Of a stretch of DNA of 7,064 nucleotides, positions 1 to 6,727 are shown piece by piece. The notes below the pieces were generated by a model. The model saw only the letters and a list, made by a program, of their open reading frames with translations. It was not told the DNA's origin and searched no databases. Position 1 is the stretch's first letter. Each line of letters opens with the position of its first letter. This DNA is from Bacteroidales bacterium (lineage in GTDB: Bacteria; Bacteroidota; Bacteroidia; Bacteroidales; NBLH01). The stretch spans positions 1 through 7,064 of the forward strand of contig JAKIUH010000232.1 of assembly GCA_021647685.1 (NCBI GenBank), written 5' to 3'. A program made the translations under genes and the position numbers.

Positions 1-1565
1 AAGAGGGGTTTGTAGGCTGCCAACAGTGCCTGGCCGTTAAGGTCAGCTGTGGCACTGGCAGCCGTAGAGGTAGAATTCGCCACACGGGTAGTATTGGTTG
101 ACTCCACTTTAATTCGCTGCGGGTCAATGGAAAAAACCTGAGCTGCAATTTGTATCATTTTGGTGTTTACCCCCTGCCCCATCTCACTGGCACCGGTACT
201 GATCCCCAAACTGCCATCCATGTATATATGGATCAATGCATTTGCCTGATTTAGAGGTGTAAACGTAAATGAAATACCAAAAGTCAACGGCATAAGTGCC
301 ATACCTTTTTTATAAAGCTTGTTCTTTTTGTTAAAAGCCTCTATTTCCTTTTGTTTTCGGGAAATTTTAAACTCCGAGAAAGCAGACTTCCACGACTTAC
401 GGATGTTCACTCCGGTCGCTTTCTGTCCATAATAAAAACGGTCATTTTCTTTCAACAAATTCTTTTCCTGAATGACATGTGCCGGAATACCAAGTTCAAA
501 AGCAGCTTTTGCAATAGCTGCTTCAATAACAAACATGGCTTGTGGTCCACCAAAACCTCTGTATGCTGTATTGGGCGGTAAATTGGTTTTGCAACTGTAG
601 GCAGTGGCTCGAACATTGGGGATATAGTAGGCATTTGTTGTATGAAAAAGGGTACGTTCCATAATTGCCGGAGATAAATCGGCAGCTGCACCTGCATTTT
701 GCAGAAAATCTACTTCGTAGGCAATAATTTTTAAGTCTTTGTTCAAAGCTATTTTGAAATCAGATGAGTAGGGATGCCTTTTACCGGTCATTTGTAAATC
801 ATCTTGCCGTTCGTATATTAATTTTACCGGTTTTTTTAACAGATAAGCTGCCAATGCAACCATTGTTGCCGGCGGAGTTGCTTGATCTTCCTTTCCTCCG
901 AATGCTCCGCCCAGCCGCCTGACATCCAGCTCTATTTTATTCATACTTACACCCAGTACCTTGGCAATGGTTTTTTGAACCGAAGTAGGTCCTTGAGTAG
1001 ATGAATATACTTTTAAACAATTATTTTCAACAGGAACAGCATAAGCTCCTTGAGTTTCAATGTATAGATGCTCTTGTGCACCGCTTTCGGCAGTTCCTTC
1101 AATCACGTAATCACAACTTGAAAATACTTTTTCAGGATTTCCTGTTTTAAAAGTCCGTGGTGGAATAATAAATTGTTTTTTTTCAAATGCTGTACGTACA
1201 TCAGTAACTGCGGGCAGTTCTTCAATATCTATTTTTATCAATTTTCTTGCTTTTCGTGCAATTAGTTCAGTCTCGGCAACAATTAGCGCAATAGGCTGTC
1301 CTATAAAATGTACTTCTTTTTCGGCAAAAAGAGGTTCATCTTGTATAATTGCTCCTATTTGGTTTTCTCCGGAAATATCTTTGGCAGTAATAATTTTGTG
1401 TACACCGGTAAATTTTTCAGCTTTGCTGAAATCTATTTTTTTTATCAATCCGTGAGCAATCGGTGAATAAAATACTGTTGCGTGTAATGTTCCTTCTTGT
1501 AATGGTATATCGTCCACATAAACAGATTTGCCTGTTACGTGGTTTATAGCGTCTATATTATGCAT
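1..1565 (-). CDS. xdhB: Xanthine dehydrogenase, molybdopterin-binding subunit (partial, C-terminus off window)
   Basis: This is the large, molybdenum-cofactor subunit of xanthine dehydrogenase, which hydroxylates hypoxanthine to xanthine and urate in purine breakdown. I translated the minus strand by hand from the ATG at 1565-1563. The frame is open for 521 codons to the window edge; bacterial XdhB proteins are usually somewhat under 800 residues, so about a third is missing. An in-frame stop at 1580-1578 leaves no earlier ATG. Visible blocks include the N-terminal hammerhead domain (about residues 10-120), the Moco-contact motif GAQEHLYIET (162-171), GGAFGGKE (219-226), RGFGGPQAM (336-344), FGISF (429-433), MGQG (462-465) and TAASATADLNG (500-510). 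Residues matching bovine Gln767, Glu802, Arg880, Arg912, Phe914 and Phe1009 are Q191, E226, R304, R336, F338 and F433. This supports xanthine dehydrogenase rather than aldehyde oxidase. The catalytic Glu1261 equivalent lies outside the window. The start overlaps the end of xdhA, which suggests coupled translation. Confidence 0.95.
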   Translation of the reverse strand, partial: MHNIDAINHVTGKSVYVDDIPLQEGTLHATVFYSPIAHGLIKKIDFSKAEKFTGVHKIITAKDISGENQIGAIIQDEPLFAEKEVHFIGQPIALIVAETELIARKARKLIKIDIEELPAVTDVRTAFEKKQFIIPPRTFKTGNPEKVFSSCDYVIEGTAESGAQEHLYIETQGAYAVPVENNCLKVYSSTQGPTSVQKTIAKVLGVSMNKIELDVRRLGGAFGGKEDQATPPATMVALAAYLLKKPVKLIYERQDDLQMTGKRHPYSSDFKIALNKDLKIIAYEVDFLQNAGAAADLSPAIMERTLFHTTNAYYIPNVRATAYSCKTNLPPNTAYRGFGGPQAMFVIEAAIAKAAFELGIPAHVIQEKNLLKENDRFYYGQKATGVNIRKSWKSAFSEFKISRKQKEIEAFNKKNKLYKKGMALMPLTFGISFTFTPLNQANALIHIYMDGSLGISTGASEMGQGVNTKMIQIAAQVFSIDPQRIKVESTNTTRVANSTSTAASATADLNGQALLAAYKPL

Positions 1566-2955
1566 GATGAATGTCTTTTAATTGAATTTTTTTAGGGAAA
1601 AGCGTAATAAAATGTTTGAAAAAAAGTTGCCTTAAAAGCAAACTTTTATATTCCTTACTTCCGCGAATATCACTTATGGGCAAAATTTCATTTAATAATA
1701 TTTCAGATGCCTTTCTGATATTTTCAGTATTAAGTTCTTTTGCCAGTAAAAAATCTTCTGTTTTTGCGAGTAAATAGGGTATTGGAGCTACTCCTCCTGC
1801 CGAAAGATAAATTTCACGAATACAATTTTCTTCCAACTTGATTAAAATAGCCGTGTTTACACTTGCAATATCCAAATGGGTACGTTTGCTGACTTTTTCA
1901 AAATTGAAATTAAACGGCTTTTGTGGAATTTCAAACTCTATGGTTTCAATTATTTCCCCCTCCCGTAAATCTATTTTTTTATAATCAATGAAAAAATCTT
2001 TCAGCTTAATTTTGCGAAATTTATTTTGGGTATTTTTAATATTCAATTTAGCATCAAGCGCAATAAAAATTATACTTAAATCTCCTATTGGTGAAGCATT
2101 TACGAAATTACCACCCAAAGTAGCCATATTTCGTATTTGTTTTGACGAAATAAGTTTAATAAATTTTTTCCAATTAGGAATAATCCGGTTTAAAACTGTT
2201 GAATCTTCCAATTCACTTACTGTACAAGTTGAATCAATTGTACAAATATTATTTTTTGTTTTTATATGATTTTCGGCTTTATTTATAAGCCGGATGTCCT
2301 GTTCCTGCAAATCATCGGCTTGTTGTACATATAAATCGGTACCGCCGGCTACAATTTTGCCTGTATTTTTGTTTTGTTCTATTTGAATTTCTTTCAAGCG
2401 TCTTGCAATATCCTTAAAATATTCAGGAAGGTAGTCATTGTCTATTAGCGCTTGTAAATTATGTGCACTTTTTATTTTTTTCAATGCTTCGGTGATTTCC
2501 GAAATAGCTCTTTCAATAGATTTGTAACCCGTACAGCGGCAGATATTACCTGAAACGGAAGCAATGCCTTTTTCTGTATCATAATCTCCCGCAAGGGAGA
2601 ATCCTGCAAGGGAAACTATAAAACCGGGCGTGCAAAAACCGCATTGTGTAGCATTTTCTTTTACAAAAATTTCTTGAATGGGGCTGATTCTTTCTGTGTT
2701 AATACCTTCAATGGTAACAATATGTTTACCTGCAATATTTCCGAGTGGTGTCAGGCACGAAACTATTGAGTTGTAATTTACTGAACCGTCTTTTTGCAAG
2801 CTGCCGGATAAAACGGTACACGCACCACAATCACCTTCGCGACAACCTATTTTAGTGCCTTTAAGCTTTTGATTTTCACGTATAAAATCAAGTAGAATAC
2901 TTCCCGGTTTTACTCGGGTACGTATTAATTTATTGTTTAATATAAATTCAATCAT
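1558..2955 (-). CDS. xdhA: Xanthine dehydrogenase, 2Fe-2S / FAD subunit
   Basis: This 465-residue small subunit carries electrons from the Mo site of XdhB through two 2Fe-2S clusters to FAD and on to an acceptor, usually NAD+. The plant-type ferredoxin domain (about 1-75) has C38, C43, C46 and C67. The second, helical cluster domain (about 76-158) has C105, C108, C139 and C141. The FAD domain begins near IVAGGTDLYV (201-210). It continues through IRNMATLGGNFVNASPIGDL (274-293) and DFFIDYKK (320-327), and ends in a CO-dehydrogenase-flavoprotein C-terminal domain with KRTHLDIASVN (357-367). The linker (about 160-200) is helical-looking and lysine-rich, ending in IQIEQNKNTGK. Length is normal for a separate bacterial XdhA. 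All eight cluster cysteines are present and the frame is intact. The ATG at 2955 gives the expected short strand before the ferredoxin core. No Shine-Dalgarno sequence is seen upstream, which is usual in Bacteroidota. It is the first gene of the operon with xdhB. Confidence 0.95.
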   Translation of the reverse strand: MIEFILNNKLIRTRVKPGSILLDFIRENQKLKGTKIGCREGDCGACTVLSGSLQKDGSVNYNSIVSCLTPLGNIAGKHIVTIEGINTERISPIQEIFVKENATQCGFCTPGFIVSLAGFSLAGDYDTEKGIASVSGNICRCTGYKSIERAISEITEALKKIKSAHNLQALIDNDYLPEYFKDIARRLKEIQIEQNKNTGKIVAGGTDLYVQQADDLQEQDIRLINKAENHIKTKNNICTIDSTCTVSELEDSTVLNRIIPNWKKFIKLISSKQIRNMATLGGNFVNASPIGDLSIIFIALDAKLNIKNTQNKFRKIKLKDFFIDYKKIDLREGEIIETIEFEIPQKPFNFNFEKVSKRTHLDIASVNTAILIKLEENCIREIYLSAGGVAPIPYLLAKTEDFLLAKELNTENIRKASEILLNEILPISDIRGSKEYKSLLLRQLFFKHFITLFPKKIQLKDIHHA

Positions 2956-3197
2956 TATGTTAAAAGTTTGTCCGGTAAAGATATAAAAAAAACGATATTG
3001 AATAGTGTGTTTTTATAAGTATCAGACATTTAGATGTTTATTGTGTTTTTTGAAATAGTTGTGAAATTATTGATTCATAAAGTTTTACTGAAACAGCTAA
3101 TATATTCTAGTTTCTTATCAAATAAATTGATTTATTAATAAAAATAATCCTTATTTTTATGCAAATCAATTAATTTTACAAATTAAAATAAAACTCT
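2956..3197. other. Divergent AT-rich intergenic region (xdhA / lipoprotein gene)
   Basis: These 242 bases separate two divergently transcribed genes and so should carry promoters for both. I looked for the Bacteroidota -7 element TAnnTTTG on both strands and found no exact match. Imperfect plus-strand candidates are TATTTTTA at 3152-3159 and TAATTTTA at 3171-3178, each with A in place of the final G. I see no convincing open frame, RNA gene or strong hairpin. Whether a regulator of purine catabolism binds here cannot be told from the sequence. Confidence 0.6.
3170..3186. repeat. AT-only inverted repeat just upstream of the lipoprotein gene
   Basis: TTAATTT and AAATTAA form 7-base arms around the 3-base spacer TAC, ending 11 bases before the start codon at 3198. 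It could be an operator or a weak 5'-end hairpin. Because it is made only of A and T in AT-rich DNA, chance is a good explanation. It overlaps an imperfect -7-like sequence. Confidence 0.25.
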
Positions 3198-4028
3198 ATG
3201 AACAAACTATTATTTGTATTTTTATTAAGTTTTTTATTGTTAAATTCATGTGCAAACCAAAATACTAAAAATATGCCTAAAGAACACAAAGCCCTGTTTT
3301 TACATCATAGTACCGGACAAAATATTTGGCGGGGTGATGTATCTAAAATTTCTTGGAAATTATTTAAAGAAGGAAATCTTCAAAAATGGATGAAAAAATA
3401 CAACAAAAAAAATAAAACTGATTTTTTAGTGGAAGATTTAATTTTTCCTAAAAAACAACCTTACGGTTGGAAAAATTATCCTTTTGATTATTATAATATC
3501 TGGGTTAAAAACGGAGGAGACAAGCCTTTTATGGAAGAGCCAACTTTGGAAATGATTAGTAAAGATTACGGTTTGATTATTTGGAAACATTGCTATCCGG
3601 TGAGCTCAATAAAAGAAGATACAGGAACGCCGGATATTAATTCTGAAGAGCATCGTTTGGAGAATTATAAATTACAATATAATGCTTTGAAAGAAAAGAT
3701 GCATCAATTTCCTGATACAAAATTTTTGGTATGGACAGGAGCTGTTCATATAAAAGCCAACACAACAGAGGAAAGTGCTTTGCGTATGAAAGAGTTTGTG
3801 GATTGGGTGCGCAATGAATGGGATGAAAAAGGAGATAATATTTATTTATGGGATTTTTATGCTTTAGAAACCGAAGGAGGTTTGTATCTTAAAGATGAGT
3901 ATGCAGCGGCACCAAATGACTCACATCCGGGTAAAAATTTTGCAGAAAAGGTAATTCCTTTTTTTGGAAAGCGTATAGTTGATGTGATGAGTGGAAATGG
4001 CGATGAGAATGATATAACAGGAATGTAA
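3198..4028 (+). CDS. Predicted lipoprotein with SGNH-hydrolase-like features
   Basis: The protein has 276 residues. It starts with Lys3, a hydrophobic stretch (4-15) and a lipobox LNSC ending at C18, so it is a likely lipoprotein of the cell envelope. The residues after Cys (ANQNTK) lack the acidic cluster that in Bacteroidota exports lipoproteins to the cell surface, so I infer a periplasm-facing location. Right after the signal, KALFLHHSTG (31-40) resembles block I of SGNH/GDSL esterases, with S38 as the candidate nucleophile. Near the end, NDSHPG (240-245) resembles block V, with D241 and H243 as candidate dyad partners. Hydrophobic strands at about 125-129 (GLIIW) and 176-180 (FLVWT) suit the alternating alpha/beta fold. 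Clear block II and III Gly/Asn motifs were not identified. The function may be esterase or acyl transfer on a glycan, but this is inference and the substrate is unknown. The next gene, an acyltransferase, starts one base after the stop, so the two are almost surely co-transcribed. Confidence 0.75.
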   Translation: MNKLLFVFLLSFLLLNSCANQNTKNMPKEHKALFLHHSTGQNIWRGDVSKISWKLFKEGNLQKWMKKYNKKNKTDFLVEDLIFPKKQPYGWKNYPFDYYNIWVKNGGDKPFMEEPTLEMISKDYGLIIWKHCYPVSSIKEDTGTPDINSEEHRLENYKLQYNALKEKMHQFPDTKFLVWTGAVHIKANTTEESALRMKEFVDWVRNEWDEKGDNIYLWDFYALETEGGLYLKDEYAAAPNDSHPGKNFAEKVIPFFGKRIVDVMSGNGDENDITGM

Positions 4029-4029
4029 A

Positions 4030-4569
4030 ATGATTAAAAATATTTATAATAGAATTAGAAACTCTATAATAAAGTATAAGCTAAAAGGTAGAGATAATGA
4101 ATTTCGCATACGTTACTTGCGTCGAAAAGGGGTGAAAATTGGCGATGATTGTTTGATTTTTACCATTAATTTTTCAACAGAACCTTATTTAATTAAAATC
4201 GGGAATCATGTGGTTGTTTCGCCGGGAGTTACTTTTATCACACATGACGGTTCGGTATGGTTATTTCGCGATAAATATCCGAACATTACTGTTTTTGGGA
4301 ACATTACTGTAGGAAATAATACTTTTATCGGAATAAATTGTATCATTTTACCGGGAACGGAAATTGGTGAAAATTGTATTATTGGTGCGGGTTCTGTGGT
4401 AAGAGGTAAAATTCCTGATAATTCGGTAGTTATGGGAAATCCTGCAAAAGTGGTAATGAAAACCGAAATAGCCGAAAAATTTTTGGTAAATAATAAAAAC
4501 AGGGTTGACACAAAACACATGAGTCCGCAGGAGCGAAAAATGGCTTTATTAAAGCATTTTGGTGTGTAA
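4030..4569 (+). CDS. Hexapeptide-repeat (left-handed beta-helix) acyltransferase
   Basis: This is a 179-residue cytoplasmic acyltransferase of the maltose/galactoside O-acetyltransferase and WbbJ-like group, which usually moves acetyl from acetyl-CoA to a sugar hydroxyl or amine. After a basic N-terminal helix (1-32), the beta-helix begins at VKIGDDCLIF (35-44) with imperfect [LIV]-G-x4 turns. A loop at 71-85 holds the expected catalytic His (H72) in THDGSVWLFR. The turns resume at GNITVGNNTFIGINC (90-104) and continue through PGTEIGENCIIGAGSVV (108-124). The protein closes with the family's GNPAKVV (136-142) and a C-terminal helical tail (144-179). The HDGxVWxFR loop resembles acetyltransferases from capsule and O-antigen clusters (recalled, not searched). 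Its ATG follows the lipoprotein stop after one base, with no Shine-Dalgarno sequence, so translation is probably coupled. The exact acceptor is unknown. Confidence 0.9.
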   Translation: MIKNIYNRIRNSIIKYKLKGRDNEFRIRYLRRKGVKIGDDCLIFTINFSTEPYLIKIGNHVVVSPGVTFITHDGSVWLFRDKYPNITVFGNITVGNNTFIGINCIILPGTEIGENCIIGAGSVVRGKIPDNSVVMGNPAKVVMKTEIAEKFLVNNKNRVDTKHMSPQERKMALLKHFGV

Positions 4570-4631
4570 AGCTTAAACCTATATTGAGCAATTGTAAATA
4601 CTGAAAGTCTCAAATCATTTGGCGCACAAGG

Positions 4632-4648
4632 AGCTTTCAAAGCTTTTT
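4632..4648 (+). terminator. Weak intrinsic-terminator-like hairpin after the acyltransferase gene
   Basis: AGCTT (4632-4636) and AAGCT (4640-4644) pair around the loop TCA and run into a T tract at 4644-4648. The position, 63 bases after the acyltransferase stop and before the kinase promoter, is right for a terminator. The stem has only five pairs, two of them G-C, so it would be weak. Confidence 0.3.
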
Positions 4649-4690
4649 GCATCTGAGTGTTTGTAATTTTCTTCATCAGTAATTACTCAA

Positions 4691-4723
4691 TTTAGCTTAA
4701 AAATATTTTAACCTTTATCTTTG
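4691..4723 (+). promoter_or_regulatory. Bacteroidota-type promoter for the sensor kinase gene
   Basis: TATCTTTG at 4716-4723 matches the Bacteroidota -7 consensus TAnnTTTG exactly. TTTA at 4691-4694, 21 bases upstream of it, is a near match to the -33 TTTG. Transcription would start around 4730 and leave a leader of roughly 70 bases before the ATG at 4800. It is the only exact TAnnTTTG I noticed in the intergenic regions. Confidence 0.5.
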
Positions 4724-4727
4724 TGAA

Positions 4728-4750
4728 AATTGCTATTTTAATGTGCAATT
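4728..4750. repeat. Inverted repeat near the predicted kinase transcript start
   Basis: AATTGC (4728-4733) and GCAATT (4745-4750) are perfect 6-base arms around an 11-base spacer. It lies just downstream of the predicted -7 element, at or near the transcription start. It could be an operator for a dimeric repressor or a small leader hairpin, but a repeat this short can occur by chance. Confidence 0.3.
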
Positions 4751-4799
4751 CGTATATTTATTATTCATTTTGTTATTTTAGCGTTTTGCATAAAGTGAT

Positions 4800-6716
4800 A
4801 TGAGAATAATAACCCTAATCTTATTAATGTTTTTTGCCTTCTCTGTAAGTTCTCAAAGCAGAAAAAAATCTAATAATCTGTTTAAAGAGCTTATTTTTAA
4901 AATAGAATATTTTACTAAAGACGGAAGTATTGATTCCTCTGTTTATTATTATGAGCAAGCTGTAAAGCTTGCTGAAAATAGGAATGATACTTTAGTGCTA
5001 ATTCGTTTATCAAGAAAACTTGGAAAACAATATGAATTACGTGCCGAATATGTTCCTGCCATAAAATTATATTATCAATCAATTGGTTTAAATAAAGATT
5101 TGTTGGACATTAAAGAAAAGGGTTTGTGCCTGTTGGGTTTGTCAAATATTAATTTCAGATTTGGAAATCAAACTGTGGCATTGCAACAAGGCTTTGATGC
5201 TGCTTCTATTTTTGAACAGTTGAATGACAGTTCTAATTTACTAACTGCCTATATATTAATTGGACAAGTATATATTGAGTTAAATAAATTGAATGAGGCA
5301 ATAGATATATACAATAAAGCCTTATTAAAAGCTAAGAAAACAAATGATAAAAAGAATATAGCTGATATTTTAGATCATATAGGGGTAATCTATACTTTTC
5401 AAAAAAAATATCAGCAAGCTATACCTATGCATCAGGAAGCAATGAAGATTAACCGCCAAATAGGTAATAAAATAAATTTGGGGATAAATTATGCAAATAT
5501 TGGTGAAGTTTATATGCATCTGGGAAAATATAGAAAAGCTTTGGAAAATTTGAATAAAGCTTTGGTAATCGAACGGGAAACAAAATTTTATTCGGTTTTT
5601 ATTTATATTTATTATACAATGGGTGCAACCTATAGCCGAATGCATAAATCAAATGAAGCGCTAATTTATTTTAATAAAAGTTTGGATTTGATTCAAAAAA
5701 CAGGTGAAATAAGAGAGCGATATTTTGTTTATCAGTTACTATCAGAACATTATGAGCGTAATAAGTTTTTTTTAAAAGCACTTGAATTTTATAAAAAATA
5801 TAGTTTGTTACGAGATAGTTTAAACAACCAAGCCAATAGCTATAAAATTGAAGAGTTAAAAACTCGTTATGAATTGGCAAAAAAAGAACAGGAAAATAAA
5901 AACCTTTTGCTGGAAAAGGATATTCAAAAAAAGCGGATTAAGATTCAGAACTTACTTTTATTGTTTTTTATTATCAGCTTAATCATGTCCGTTATTTTTG
6001 TAGTTTACATCTATATAAGCCGGAAAAAGTTACAAAGTATTAACAAAACTAAAGATTTGTTATTTTCAATTATAGGACATGATTTGCGAGGACCTATGGG
6101 AAATATTAAACAGTTGCTTGAATTGGTAGAACTAACTGAATATCCTCAAAAAGACAAGTACATCAAGCTTTTAAAATTACCGGTTGAGTCATCTTTTAAT
6201 TTATTAGAAGATTTGCTTGTTTGGTCAGGCAATATAAATAAAAGCACTTATTATGAACCTCAAAAATTTGTTTTAAAAGAGCTAATTAATCAAAATAATA
6301 GTTTATTTCATTCTCTATTAAAAAATAAAAAAATTGAATTTACAAGTACAATTCCCGACGATATTATGGTTTTTGCAGATAAAAATCATGTTTCTGCCAT
6401 TTTGAGAAATCTAATATCTAATGCAATTAAGTTTAGTCCTAAAAACAGTTTTATTTCAATCAGATATAGTATTGAAGGAGATATGATTAAGATTATGGTG
6501 GTTGATACGGGACTAGGGCTTACTGCTCAGAATATTAAAAAAATATTAAATCCTGCCATTTTCTTTACTACATTTGGTACAAAAAATGAAAAGGGGAGTG
6601 GCTTGGGAATTTCATTGGTTCAAAGTTTTGTAAAACTTAACAAAGGGAAATTTGGGATTGAAAGTGAAATAGGAGTTGGGAGTACTTTCTTCTTTACTTT
6701 GCCATTGGCTAAATAA
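4800..6716 (+). CDS. TPR-containing membrane sensor histidine kinase
   Basis: This is a 638-residue sensor kinase. A signal peptide (about 1-18, ending VSS before Q19) precedes a periplasmic TPR region (about 66-342) of seven repeats, then a charged coiled coil (about 345-383) and one membrane segment (about 384-406, LLLLFFIISL onward). The cytoplasmic part begins with a HisKA-type dimerisation domain whose H-box HDLRGP holds the phospho-accepting H427. The HATPase domain has the N-box NLISNA (N537, N541), the G1 box DTGLGL (569-574), a phenylalanine stretch FFTTF (588-592), and the G2 box GSGLGISL (599-606). All catalytic boxes are present. There are no PAS, HAMP, receiver or DNA-binding domains, so it is a classical kinase rather than a hybrid. 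By family knowledge, the TPRs sense a protein or peptide outside the inner membrane; the signal is unknown. No response regulator is in the window. The start is set by the signal peptide. Its stop lies 11 bases from the end of the convergent DUF354 gene. Confidence 0.92.
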   Translation: MRIITLILLMFFAFSVSSQSRKKSNNLFKELIFKIEYFTKDGSIDSSVYYYEQAVKLAENRNDTLVLIRLSRKLGKQYELRAEYVPAIKLYYQSIGLNKDLLDIKEKGLCLLGLSNINFRFGNQTVALQQGFDAASIFEQLNDSSNLLTAYILIGQVYIELNKLNEAIDIYNKALLKAKKTNDKKNIADILDHIGVIYTFQKKYQQAIPMHQEAMKINRQIGNKINLGINYANIGEVYMHLGKYRKALENLNKALVIERETKFYSVFIYIYYTMGATYSRMHKSNEALIYFNKSLDLIQKTGEIRERYFVYQLLSEHYERNKFFLKALEFYKKYSLLRDSLNNQANSYKIEELKTRYELAKKEQENKNLLLEKDIQKKRIKIQNLLLLFFIISLIMSVIFVVYIYISRKKLQSINKTKDLLFSIIGHDLRGPMGNIKQLLELVELTEYPQKDKYIKLLKLPVESSFNLLEDLLVWSGNINKSTYYEPQKFVLKELINQNNSLFHSLLKNKKIEFTSTIPDDIMVFADKNHVSAILRNLISNAIKFSPKNSFISIRYSIEGDMIKIMVVDTGLGLTAQNIKKILNPAIFFTTFGTKNEKGSGLGISLVQSFVKLNKGKFGIESEIGVGSTFFFTLPLAK

Positions 6717-6727
6717 GGTCGCTTTTG

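Noticed and set aside
1..300. Higher G+C at the left end as a sign of gene transfer
   Set aside because: The stretch encodes a conserved Gly/Ala/Thr-rich part of XdhB, which explains the composition, and the frame is continuous with the AT-rich remainder.
351..697. Short open frames on both strands (351-581 plus, 452-697 minus)
   Set aside because: They lie inside xdhB, whose frame is supported by strong family motifs across the same bases.
1988..2269. Plus-strand open frame of 93 codons with a hydrophobic look
   Set aside because: It is antisense to the FAD domain of xdhA; the hydrophobic appearance comes from reading AT-rich codons backwards.
4603..4638. Longer hairpin between GAAAGTCTC (4603-4611) and GAGCTTTC (4631-4638)
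   Set aside because: It needs a bulge and a 19-base loop, and has no T tract directly after it; the shorter hairpin at 4632-4648 is the better terminator candidate.
4206..4676. Minus-strand open frame of 156 codons opposite the acyltransferase gene
   Set aside because: Most of it is antisense to a well-supported hexapeptide gene. Its translation is low in recognisable motifs, and its only unique part is the first 35 or so codons in the intergenic region.
5370..5880. Two minus-strand open frames inside the kinase gene
   Set aside because: They are antisense to the TPR repeats and have no family signature or upstream signals.
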